Shown here in pieces: positions 1-7,187 of a stretch of 17,811 nucleotides of DNA. The translations under genes and the position numbers were made by a program. The notes beneath the pieces were generated by a model that worked only from the letters and a program-made list of their open reading frames with translations, had not been told where the DNA came from and ran no database searches. Source of the DNA: Thermoplasmata archaeon. GTDB lineage: Archaea > Thermoplasmatota > Thermoplasmata > Lutacidiplasmatales > UBA184. Location: contig JASHQF010000063.1 in the NCBI GenBank assembly GCA_030037695.1, forward strand, positions 1 through 17,811. The letters are read 5' to 3'. The stretch's first letter is position 1; each line of letters begins with the position of its first letter.

Positions 1-1479
1 CTCTCCGCCTCGGAGCGTAAGCTGCTCGAGCTCCTTCGATCCTCGACCGGCGGCCCGATCGACGAGGAGACGCTCCCGGCGCGGTCGGGGGAGCCGATCG
101 ATGCGGTGCGCGGGAGCTTGCAGCGGCTGCGGGCGAAGCGCCTCGCGGTCGTCCAGGAGGAGCATTCGTCGATCCCGCGCCTCACGCCCCGAGGGGAGTC
201 GACCGTCGCCTCCGGGCTCCCCGAACGGCGCCTCTACGAGGCCCTCCGACGTCGCGCGCCTCTCGACCTGGCCGCCCTCGACGCCGAGGGGCTCGCCGGC
301 GAGGAACGCTCGGCGGCGATCGGGCTCCTGCGCCGGCGGGGCTGGCTCGCCGACGGCGTCCCGCTCCGCTGGGCGACGGGGAGCGCCCCGGCCGCGCCCG
401 AGTTCCCCGAGGAGGCGAGGCTCCGGGCGATCGGCGAGGGCCGTCCGGTCCCGGATCCCGCGGCCCTCGCCGCGCTCGAGCGCCGGGGCCTCGTTCGGAT
501 CGAGCATCGCTCGCGCAAGCGCTGGTCGGCCTCCGAGGAGGGCCGCGCGCTGCCCCTTCCTCCCGAGGGGACCGACCCGATCGGGGGCCTGACCCCGGCC
601 GTCCTCGCCTCGGGGTCGTGGCACGATCGCCCGTTCCGGCCGTACGATGTGCGGGCGCCAGTGCCCCTCGTGCGGGGCGCCCGGCCCCACCCGTACCTGC
701 GCTGGCTCCGGGAGTTCGAGGAGGTGCTGATCGGCCTCGGCTTCGAGGAGGCGGAGGGGCCGCTCCTCGAGACCGAGTTCTGGAACAACGACGTGCTGTT
801 CATGCCGCAGGACCACCCCGCCCGCTCGATCCACGACGCCCTCGCCGTCGAAGGCCTCGAAGGGCACCTGCCGGCCGGCGAGCTCGTCGACCGCGTCGCG
901 GCCGCCCACGAGGGCCGGGCGCTCCCCGGGGCGAGCGAGCCGCTCGGGCCGGGCTGGTCGTCGCGGTACGACCGGGCGATCGCCGCGCGGCCCGTGCTGC
1001 GCTCGCAGACGACCGCCGTCTCGGCGCGGTTCCTCGCCACCCGACCCCACCCGCCGTTCCGCATCTACTCGCTCGACCGCGTCTTCCGCCGGGAGGAGGT
1101 CGATGCCCAGCACCACCTCGAGTTCCGCCAGTCCGAGGGGATCGTCGGGGGCGAGGGTCTCACGTTGCGCCACCTGGTCGGTCTCTTCCGCGCGTTCGCC
1201 GACGCGATCGGGGTGAAGGAGCTCAAGTTCCGGCCGAGCTACTTCCCGTTCACCGAGCCGTCGATCGAAGGGTACGTCCGGCATCCGCGGCTCGGGTGGA
1301 TCGAGGTGCTGCCGGGCGGCGTCCTGCGGCCCGAGGTCCTCCGCCCGCTCGGGATCGACGTCCCCGTGCTGGCGTGGGGGATCGGGATCACCCGCCTCGC
1401 GATGGTCGCCCTCGGGGCGAACGACATCCGCGAGCTGTTCTCGGACAACTTGGACGGCGGACCGGGCGGGGGGTTCTAG
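1..1479 (+). CDS. pheS: Phenylalanyl-tRNA synthetase alpha chain, 5' end cut by window
   Basis: Catalytic chain of the class II phenylalanyl-tRNA synthetase, which charges tRNA-Phe in the cytoplasm as an (alpha-beta)2 enzyme with PheT. The reading frame is open to base 1 and gives 492 residues, about the usual archaeal length, so only a few N-terminal residues are probably missing; the GTG at 106 is internal, since clear PheS-like sequence (LSASERKLLELL) precedes it. The first ~190 residues look like the winged-helix tRNA-binding part. The class II core follows: motif 2 near residues 362-377 (FRREEV...LEFRQ) and motif 3 at 460-465 (GIGITR), followed by NDIRELFSDN. The threonine before the motif 3 arginine is less usual than glutamate. 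The stop is 2 nt before pheT, so the two are surely co-transcribed. The family call is secure. Confidence 0.96.
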   Translation, partial: LSASERKLLELLRSSTGGPIDEETLPARSGEPIDAVRGSLQRLRAKRLAVVQEEHSSIPRLTPRGESTVASGLPERRLYEALRRRAPLDLAALDAEGLAGEERSAAIGLLRRRGWLADGVPLRWATGSAPAAPEFPEEARLRAIGEGRPVPDPAALAALERRGLVRIEHRSRKRWSASEEGRALPLPPEGTDPIGGLTPAVLASGSWHDRPFRPYDVRAPVPLVRGARPHPYLRWLREFEEVLIGLGFEEAEGPLLETEFWNNDVLFMPQDHPARSIHDALAVEGLEGHLPAGELVDRVAAAHEGRALPGASEPLGPGWSSRYDRAIAARPVLRSQTTAVSARFLATRPHPPFRIYSLDRVFRREEVDAQHHLEFRQSEGIVGGEGLTLRHLVGLFRAFADAIGVKELKFRPSYFPFTEPSIEGYVRHPRLGWIEVLPGGVLRPEVLRPLGIDVPVLAWGIGITRLAMVALGANDIRELFSDNLDGGPGGGF

Positions 1480-1481
1480 CG

Positions 1482-3176
1482 ATGCCCCGGTCGACGCTCG
1501 CCCTTCCTCGCCTGCTCGAGCTGCTCCCCGGTCCGCCCGAGATCGGCTACCTCGAGGAGTTGCTGTTTGCCTCGAAGGCCGAGGTCGAGCGCCGCGATGC
1601 GGAGACGCTCGAGCTCTCCGTCACCCCCGATCGCCTCGACCTCCTCTCCGAGGGAGGTCTCGCGCTGTACCTGCAGGGGGCGCTCGGGGCCGCGCGCGGC
1701 GCGCCGAAGGTCCGGCGGGGCCGCCCGCCGGCCGGCGGGGCCGCGTTCACGGTCGACGCCTCCGTCGAGGCGATCCGGCCCGAGATCGCCGGGGCGATCG
1801 TCCGGCCACCGCCCCGAACTCGCCTCGACCCGGGGCTCCTCGCCGAGGCCGTCCGGTTCCAGGAGCTGCTGCACGCGACGATCGGGCGCGATCGTCGGGC
1901 GATGAGCCTCGGCCTCTATCCGCTCCGCCGGATCGCGTTCCCGGTACGGTACGCCCTCGAGCCGACCGCCTCGGTCCGATTCGTGCCGCTCCACGCGACC
2001 GAGGAGGTCGGGGCCGACGCGTTCTTCCGGTCCGACCCCATGGCGGCGCGGTACGGCCCGCTCGGGCGCGTCGGCGACCGTTGCCTCACGCTCCGGGACG
2101 CCGCCGGCACGATCCTCAGCCTCCCGCCGATCCTCAACAGTCACACGGCCGGCGAGGCGACGCCCGGGGACCGCGGCCTCCTGATCGAATCGACCGGCCA
2201 GCGGCGTCGCGCGGTCCAGGACGGCCTTGGACTCCTCCTGGTGGCGTTCGCCGCACGCGGCTGGTCGATCGCCCCGGCCGCGGTCGAGGGCCCGGGCGAT
2301 CGCCGAACGGCCGGCGAGGAGGTCGTGCAGCCTCGATCCGTGCCGCTGCCGGCTCCCGTGGTGCGGGCGATCGCGGGGCTAGGGGACGGTCCCCTCGATG
2401 TCGTGGGTCGTCTCGGGAAGGCTCGGCTCCGCGCGCGGCGGGTCCGGGGCGGCTGGTCCGTGGCGGTCCCTTCCTGGCGTCCGGACCTCATCGCGCCGGT
2501 CGACCTCGCGGAGGAGTACGTCCTCACCGAGGGGATCCGGCCCGAGGACGGGGTCGTCCCCGCGAGCGTGACCCGCGGCCGACGGCGACCCGAATCCCGG
2601 TTCCGGACCCGCGTCGCCGAGGTCCTGCTCGGCCTCGGCCTCTCCGAGCCGCACACCCCGCTGCTCGTCTCGGAGTCGATCGTCGGCCAGCTCGGCGGGC
2701 CGCTCCCGATCCGCGTCGCGAACCCCGTCTCCGCCGAGTACGCGTTCGTGCGCGACCGGGTCCTCCTGTCGCACCTCGAGCTCCTCGGTCGCAACACCCG
2801 GCACGGCTACCCCCAGCGGTTCGCGGAGGTCGGCCCCGTCCTCGTCCGGGCCGCCTCCGAGGAGAGCGGCGCGGGGACCCGCTACCATGCGGCGCTGGTG
2901 GAGGCGGCCGAGGGGGCGGGGTTCGCGTCGGCGACCGCCCTCGTCGACGACGTCCTGCGCGAGCTCGACGTCGGCGCGGTCCGCGAACCAGCGGATCTCC
3001 CGGGCACGATCCCGGGCCGGTCGGCGCGGGTACGCGTGGCCGGCGACGCGGTCGCCGAGATCGGCGAGCTCCACCCCCGTCTCCTCGCGGCGCTCGGGGT
3101 GCCGGTGCCGGTCGCGTGGGGGGAGATCGACCTCACCGCCCTCGGTCCGCTCGTGGGCCGCCGCGACGGGGCTTAA
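1482..3176 (+). CDS. pheT: Phenylalanyl-tRNA synthetase beta chain
   Basis: Beta chain of phenylalanyl-tRNA synthetase: it binds and edits (hydrolyses Tyr-tRNA-Phe) while PheS catalyses charging. The 564-residue product matches the shorter archaeal/eukaryotic PheT, without the bacterial N-terminal EMAP-like and C-terminal anticodon-binding extensions. N-terminal sequence with TPDRLDLLSEGGLA resembles the archaeal PheT PNRPDLLS region; the centre has the B3/B4-type editing fold region (LPPILNSHTAG, typical of the family); the C-terminal half has the inactive synthetase-like fold (RVANPVSAEYAFVRD, GEIDL). ATG 1482 is chosen because it lies 2 nt after the pheS stop and gives a normal family N terminus; the longer open frame upstream lies within pheS. 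The TAA stop sits inside the putative TATA element of the next gene. Confidence 0.95.
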   Translation: MPRSTLALPRLLELLPGPPEIGYLEELLFASKAEVERRDAETLELSVTPDRLDLLSEGGLALYLQGALGAARGAPKVRRGRPPAGGAAFTVDASVEAIRPEIAGAIVRPPPRTRLDPGLLAEAVRFQELLHATIGRDRRAMSLGLYPLRRIAFPVRYALEPTASVRFVPLHATEEVGADAFFRSDPMAARYGPLGRVGDRCLTLRDAAGTILSLPPILNSHTAGEATPGDRGLLIESTGQRRRAVQDGLGLLLVAFAARGWSIAPAAVEGPGDRRTAGEEVVQPRSVPLPAPVVRAIAGLGDGPLDVVGRLGKARLRARRVRGGWSVAVPSWRPDLIAPVDLAEEYVLTEGIRPEDGVVPASVTRGRRRPESRFRTRVAEVLLGLGLSEPHTPLLVSESIVGQLGGPLPIRVANPVSAEYAFVRDRVLLSHLELLGRNTRHGYPQRFAEVGPVLVRAASEESGAGTRYHAALVEAAEGAGFASATALVDDVLRELDVGAVREPADLPGTIPGRSARVRVAGDAVAEIGELHPRLLAALGVPVPVAWGEIDLTALGPLVGRRDGA

Positions 3177-3177
3177 G
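3172..3177 (+). promoter_or_regulatory. Putative TATA-type box for the mutase operon
   Basis: CTTAAG in otherwise GC-rich sequence, starting 29 nt before the ATG at 3201. Adding the usual archaeal 24-26 bp from box centre to transcription start lands on the start codon, suggesting a leaderless mRNA. The pheT stop codon (TAA, 3174-3176) lies inside the box. Position and composition are seen; promoter activity is inferred. Confidence 0.5.
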
Positions 3178-3200
3178 AGCGGCGCCCCGGTCCAACGGTG

Positions 3201-4859
3201 ATGGCGCCCCGCGCCCGCCGAAACCCCGGCCGCGTTCGCGCGCCACGGGCCGCGGCCGACCGGGGGGCTCCGCCCGAAAGGATCCCGCTCGTCGTGGGCC
3301 CGCCGGAGGACCCCGATGCCGCGTTCCTCGAGAGGGTCGGGTTCCCCGGCGAACCTCCGTTCACCCGCGGGATCCACCCCACGATGTACCGGGGACGCCT
3401 CTGGACGTTCCGCCAGTACTCGGGGTTCGGGAGCGCGGCGGCGACGAACCGGCGGTTCCGCTACCTGCTCGAGCGCGGTCAGACCGGACTGTCGGTCGCC
3501 TTCGACCTCCCAACGCAGAACGGCTACGACGCCGATCACCCGAAGGCGAAGGGCGAGGTCGGCCGGTGCGGGGTCCCGATCTCGACGCTGGACGACCTGC
3601 GCACCCTGTTCGGGGGGATCCCGCTCGGCGAGGCGACCGTCTCGATGACGATCAACGCGACCGCGCCGATCCTCCTCGCCCTCCTCGTCGCGACCGCCCA
3701 GGGCTCCGGCGTCCGGCCCGAGAAGCTCGCCGGCACCGTCCAGAACGACATCCTGAAGGAGTACGTCGCCCGGGGGACGTACATCTTCCCCCCGGGGCCG
3801 TCGCTCCGCCTGGCCGTCGACACGATCGAGTACGCGACGCGCGAGCTGCCCCGGTGGAACCCGATCTCGATCTCGGGCTACCACATGCGAGAGGCCGGCG
3901 CGACGGCCGCCCAGGAGGTCGGGTTCACGCTCGCGAACGCCGTCGCCTACGCTCTCGCGGTGAAGGAGCGGGGCCTGGACGTCGACGAGTTCCTGCCACG
4001 GCTCTCGTTCTTCTTCTCCTGCGACATCCGGTTCCTCGAGGAGGTCGCGAAGTTCCGCGCCGCCCGGCGCCTCTGGGCCCGGCTCGTGCGCGACCGCCTC
4101 GGGGCCCGTCGGGCCCGCTCCCAGCAGCTCCGGTTCCACACCCAGACGGCCGGCTCGACGCTCACCGCCCAGCAGCCCGAGCTCAACGTCGTGCGGACCA
4201 CGATCGAGGCGCTCGCCGCTGTGCTCGGCGGCACGCAGTCCCTGCACACGAACGCCCTGGACGAGGCGCTCGGGCTCCCGGCCGAGCCCGCGGCGCGGCT
4301 CGCCCTGCGAACGCAGCAGATCCTCGCCGAGGAGTCCGGGGTGCCGAACACCGTCGATCCCGTCGGCGGCGCGTACGAGATCGAGTACCTCACCGACCGG
4401 ATCGAGGCCGAGGCCCGGACGTACCTCGAGCGCATCGAGGGGATGGGCGGGGCCGCACGGGCGATCGAGCGGGGCTTCTACCAGGCCGAGATCGCGCGCG
4501 AGGCGTACCGCGTCGCCCGGGCCCGCGAGGACGGGTCGGAGACCGTCGTCGGGGTCAACGCCTACCGGGAGGGGCGCCGGGGGTTCACCCTGTTCCCCGG
4601 GGCCGGGCCGGCCGCCGCCGGCGAACGGATCGACCCGGCCGAGGAACGTCGCCAGATCGCCCGCGTGCGCGCCGTGCGTCGCTCCCGCGACGCCCCGACC
4701 GCCGCCGCGGCGCTCGACCGGCTGGGCCGTGCGACCGACGAGGGAGGCAACGTGCTCCCCCCGACGATCGCGGCGGTCCGGGCGGGCGTCACCCTTGGGG
4801 AGATCTCCGACCTCTGGCGCTCCCGCTTCGGCGAGCAGATCGCCGCCCGCGCGTTCTAG
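3201..4859 (+). CDS. mcmA: Methylmalonyl-CoA mutase, catalytic (large) subunit without B12 domain
   Basis: Catalytic TIM-barrel subunit that interconverts (R)-methylmalonyl-CoA and succinyl-CoA by adenosylcobalamin radical chemistry. At 552 residues it stops where the barrel ends, as in archaeal two-subunit mutases whose B12-binding domain (DxHxxG motif) is a separate small protein; that partner is not in this window. Seen: TMYRGRLWTFRQYSGFG near the N terminus, FDLPTQNGYDADHP, QNDILKEYVARGTY, SISGYHMREAGAT, QSLHTNALDEALGLP and DPVGGAYEIE. Residues aligning with Tyr89, Arg207 and Tyr243-His244 of the Propionibacterium enzyme are kept (here Y73, R191, Y227-H228, same spacing), which favours methylmalonyl-CoA over isobutyryl- or hydroxyisobutyryl-CoA. 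ATG 3201 is preferred to GTG 3198 because of the box at 3172. The epimerase gene follows after 9 nt. Confidence 0.94.
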   Translation: MAPRARRNPGRVRAPRAAADRGAPPERIPLVVGPPEDPDAAFLERVGFPGEPPFTRGIHPTMYRGRLWTFRQYSGFGSAAATNRRFRYLLERGQTGLSVAFDLPTQNGYDADHPKAKGEVGRCGVPISTLDDLRTLFGGIPLGEATVSMTINATAPILLALLVATAQGSGVRPEKLAGTVQNDILKEYVARGTYIFPPGPSLRLAVDTIEYATRELPRWNPISISGYHMREAGATAAQEVGFTLANAVAYALAVKERGLDVDEFLPRLSFFFSCDIRFLEEVAKFRAARRLWARLVRDRLGARRARSQQLRFHTQTAGSTLTAQQPELNVVRTTIEALAAVLGGTQSLHTNALDEALGLPAEPAARLALRTQQILAEESGVPNTVDPVGGAYEIEYLTDRIEAEARTYLERIEGMGGAARAIERGFYQAEIAREAYRVARAREDGSETVVGVNAYREGRRGFTLFPGAGPAAAGERIDPAEERRQIARVRAVRRSRDAPTAAAALDRLGRATDEGGNVLPPTIAAVRAGVTLGEISDLWRSRFGEQIAARAF

Positions 4860-4868
4860 GGGGCGACG

Positions 4869-5264
4869 ATGGAGCTCGATCACCTCGGGATCGCGGTCCG
4901 CAGCCTCGCCGAGGCGACCGATCGCTGGGCGCCGGTCCTCGGTCCCCCCGAAGGTCCCCCCGAGGAGGTGCCGTCCCAGGGGGTCCGCGTCGCGTTCCTC
5001 GGGGGCCGGGGCGCGCCGGTCGAGCTGCTCGAGCCGACGTCGCCGACCGCCCCCCTCGCCCGCTCGATCGAGGCCCGTGGGGAGGGGCTGCACCACCTCG
5101 CGTTCCGGGTCCCGAGCGTCGCGCAGGCCCTCGGCGCGGTGGAGGAACGGGGCGGACGACTCGTCGACCGGGCCCCGCGGCCCGGGGCGAGGGGTCGGCT
5201 CGTCGGCTTCGCCCACCCGAGCGCGTTCGGCGGCGTCTTGGTCGAGTTCGTCGAGGGTGGATGA
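4869..5264 (+). CDS. mce: Methylmalonyl-CoA epimerase
   Basis: Metal-dependent epimerase of the vicinal-oxygen-chelate (glyoxalase) fold that interconverts (S)- and (R)-methylmalonyl-CoA, feeding the mutase encoded just upstream. The 131-residue length is normal for the short form. Two paired beta-alpha-beta-beta-beta modules are visible: the first begins LDHLGIAV and ends with VELLEP, the second begins LHHLAFRV and ends with GVLVEFVE. Likely metal ligands by alignment with the Propionibacterium enzyme are H5, E52, H76 and E126, all present. ATG 4869 is 9 nt after the mutase stop in a purine-rich leader (GGGGGCGACG), and the stop overlaps the enolase start by 4 nt (ATGA). Its place beside the mutase makes this specific function much more likely than a generic lactoylglutathione lyase. 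Confidence 0.93.
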   Translation: MELDHLGIAVRSLAEATDRWAPVLGPPEGPPEEVPSQGVRVAFLGGRGAPVELLEPTSPTAPLARSIEARGEGLHHLAFRVPSVAQALGAVEERGGRLVDRAPRPGARGRLVGFAHPSAFGGVLVEFVEGG

Positions 5265-6484
5265 GCGCGATCACCTCCGCCCGGATCGCCCCGATCTTCG
5301 ACGGCCGGGGGCAGCCGACGGTCGAGGTCGAGATCGTCGCGGCCGGCGGCGCCCGCGGGCGCGTAGGGGCCCCGAGCGGGGCGAGCACCGGACGGACCGA
5401 GGTCCGGGCGCTGCCCGAGGGCGGCGTCGCCGCCGCGATCCGGGAGTTCCGGTCCCGTGTGGCTCCCGCGCTCGTGGGGGTCGATCTCGCCGACCGGGCC
5501 GGCATCGATGCCCGTCTCCACGAGGTCGACGGGACCCCGGAGTTCTCCCGGATCGGAGGGAACACGGCGACGGCGACGTCCGTCGCGAGCGCCCTGGCGC
5601 TCGCGGCGGAGGGCGGTCGGCCGCTCTGGGAGGTGCTTCGGCGGCCCGGGGTCGACGGGAAGGCGTTCCCGGCGATCGTGGGGAACTGCCTCAACGGCGG
5701 ACGCCACGCGATCGGCGGACCCGAGTTCCAGGAGTTCCACGCCATCTCGGACGCCCCTCGCCCGGACGACGCGATCCGGGCCGCCCTTCGCGTCCATGCG
5801 CTCGTCGGCGAGGAGCTCCGTCGTCGGTTCCCGAAGCTCGCGCTCGGCCGGGGCGACGAGGGCGGGTGGGTCGCTCCGCTCGGCAACGTCGACGCGCTCG
5901 AGGTGCTGCGCGACGCCTGCGATCGGGCGCGGGACGAGCTGAAGATCCCGGTCCGCCCCGGCCTCGACCTCGCCGCGAGCGAGTTCTACCGCGACGGACG
6001 GTACCGGTACCGGGACCAGACCCTGGACGAGGACGGCCAGATCGGCTTCGTTACGGGGCTCGTCGAACGGTACGGCGTCGTCTACCTCGAGGACCCGCTG
6101 GACGAGGGGGCGTACGGGGGATTCGCGCGCCTCACCGGCGCCCTCGGTGCCCGGATCCAGGTCGTCGGCGACGACCTGTACACCTCGCACCGCGCGCGGC
6201 TCCAGCGGGGGATCGACGAGAAGGCGACGAACGCGATCCTGATCAAGGTCAACCAAGTGGGCACGCTCACCGACACGTTCGCGACGGTCGACCTGGCCCG
6301 GCGCCACGGCCTCGCCACCGTCACCTCCCACCGCTCGGGGGACCTCCCGGAAGGCTGGCTCGCCCACGTGGCGGTCGGCACCGGAGCCTGGGGGCTCAAA
6401 TGCGGTCTTCTCGGCGGCGAACGCGTGGCAAAGCTAAATGAGCTCCTGCGGCTCGGCCGCGCCGCTCTCGGGGACGATGGCTGA
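5261..6484 (+). CDS. eno: Enolase (phosphopyruvate hydratase), sequence-divergent
   Basis: Glycolytic/gluconeogenic enzyme converting 2-phosphoglycerate to phosphoenolpyruvate; cytoplasmic, Mg-dependent. The 407-residue product is slightly short for the family (about 420-430). Catalytic residues are all visible: flexible loop SGAST (39-43), H149, E158 (QEF), E200 (DEGG), metal ligands D236, E277 (LEDP) and D304 (VGDD), K329 (IKVNQ), H357-R358-S359 and K380. Several usually invariant stretches differ: DGRGQPTVE for DSRGNPTVE, SHRSGD for SHRSGET, and KCGLLGGER for KTGAP.RSER. The enzyme should be active but sits off the main enolase branch. ATG 5261 overlaps the epimerase stop by 4 nt; the open frame runs far upstream but that part lies within other genes. 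The linkage to rpsB is the normal archaeal arrangement. Confidence 0.93.
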   Translation: MSAITSARIAPIFDGRGQPTVEVEIVAAGGARGRVGAPSGASTGRTEVRALPEGGVAAAIREFRSRVAPALVGVDLADRAGIDARLHEVDGTPEFSRIGGNTATATSVASALALAAEGGRPLWEVLRRPGVDGKAFPAIVGNCLNGGRHAIGGPEFQEFHAISDAPRPDDAIRAALRVHALVGEELRRRFPKLALGRGDEGGWVAPLGNVDALEVLRDACDRARDELKIPVRPGLDLAASEFYRDGRYRYRDQTLDEDGQIGFVTGLVERYGVVYLEDPLDEGAYGGFARLTGALGARIQVVGDDLYTSHRARLQRGIDEKATNAILIKVNQVGTLTDTFATVDLARRHGLATVTSHRSGDLPEGWLAHVAVGTGAWGLKCGLLGGERVAKLNELLRLGRAALGDDG

Positions 6485-7133
6485 CGAGGAGGTCGCCGCT
6501 CAGGAAGGCCCCGCCGATTCGGACGGTCCGCTGACCGCCCCGGGCGAGCTCCTGATCCCGGAGGACACCTACCTCACGTCGGGGGTCCACATCGGGACCC
6601 AGCAAAAGTCGGCGTCGATGCGCCGGTTCGTCTTCAAGGTCCGATTCGACGGCCTCCACGTCCTCGACGTGCGCGAGACCGACCGGAGGATCCGCCTCGC
6701 CGCGAAGTTCCTCGCGCGACTGCCCGCCGATCGGATCCTCGCGGTCTCCCAGCGCCAGTACGGGCAGAAACCGGTGCGCCTGTTCGCGAAGACGACGGGG
6801 GCGGTGTCGTTCGCCGAGCGGTTCGTCCCGGGCTGCCTCACGAACCCGAACCTCCCCGAGTACTTCGAGCCGAAGGCCCTCGTCGTGACGGATCCGGCGA
6901 CCGACCAACAGGCGCTGAGCGAAGCGGTGTCGATCGGGATCCCCGTGGTCGGCCTGTGCGACGTCAACAACGAGACGCGGTACGTCGATCTCGTGATTCC
7001 GGCGAACAACAAGGGTCGCCTCGCGCTCGCCACCGTTTATTGGTTGCTCGCCCGTGAGGTGCTGCGGGCCCGCGCCGGCGGCGCGGACGTCGAGTTCCCT
7101 CTCACGATCGAGGACTTCCAGGCGGCGCTGTAG
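6477..7133 (+). CDS. rpsB: Small-subunit ribosomal protein S2 (uS2)
   Basis: Archaeal ribosomal protein uS2 of the 30S subunit, 218 residues, a normal archaeal length without the bacterial C-terminal tail. Recognisable stretches are YLTSGVHIGTQQKS near the N terminus, FDGLHVLDVRETDRRIRLAAKFL, PKALVVTDPATDQQALSEA, and GIPVVGLCDVNN...VDLVIPANNKG. The first ~25 residues are an acidic low-complexity tail (ADEEVAAQEGPADSD). ATG 6477 is chosen over an upstream ATG at 6438, which would add 13 residues lying wholly within enolase; the chosen start overlaps the enolase stop by 8 nt, implying translational coupling. It closes the mutase-epimerase-enolase-S2 gene string, since the next gene has its own promoter-like box. 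Confidence 0.96.
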   Translation: MADEEVAAQEGPADSDGPLTAPGELLIPEDTYLTSGVHIGTQQKSASMRRFVFKVRFDGLHVLDVRETDRRIRLAAKFLARLPADRILAVSQRQYGQKPVRLFAKTTGAVSFAERFVPGCLTNPNLPEYFEPKALVVTDPATDQQALSEAVSIGIPVVGLCDVNNETRYVDLVIPANNKGRLALATVYWLLAREVLRARAGGADVEFPLTIEDFQAAL

Positions 7134-7160
7134 AGTCCTCTCCCGGCGCGCCGGCACCGT

Positions 7161-7166
7161 CTTATC
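7161..7166 (+). promoter_or_regulatory. Putative TATA-type box for the TrmB-like gene
   Basis: CTTATC inside a GC-rich 54-nt gap, starting 27 nt before the GTG at 7188. The predicted transcription start falls at the start codon, again suggesting a leaderless message. Inferred from position and composition only. Confidence 0.45.
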
Positions 7167-7187
7167 GGGGGCGGCCCTTTCGTAGCT

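Noticed and set aside
2379..5216. A 945-codon open frame on the minus strand
   Set aside because: Low-complexity Arg/Asp/Glu/Pro composition with no family pattern, antisense to three well-supported genes.
6438..6476. Upstream ATG start for ribosomal protein S2
   Set aside because: It would add 13 residues wholly within enolase; ATG 6477 at the stop overlap is the normal arrangement.
2081..6484. A 1467-codon open frame upstream of and continuous with enolase
   Set aside because: Only the part from 5261 resembles a protein; the rest is Arg/Pro/Gly-rich shadow of pheT, mutase and epimerase, caused by high GC lowering stop frequency.
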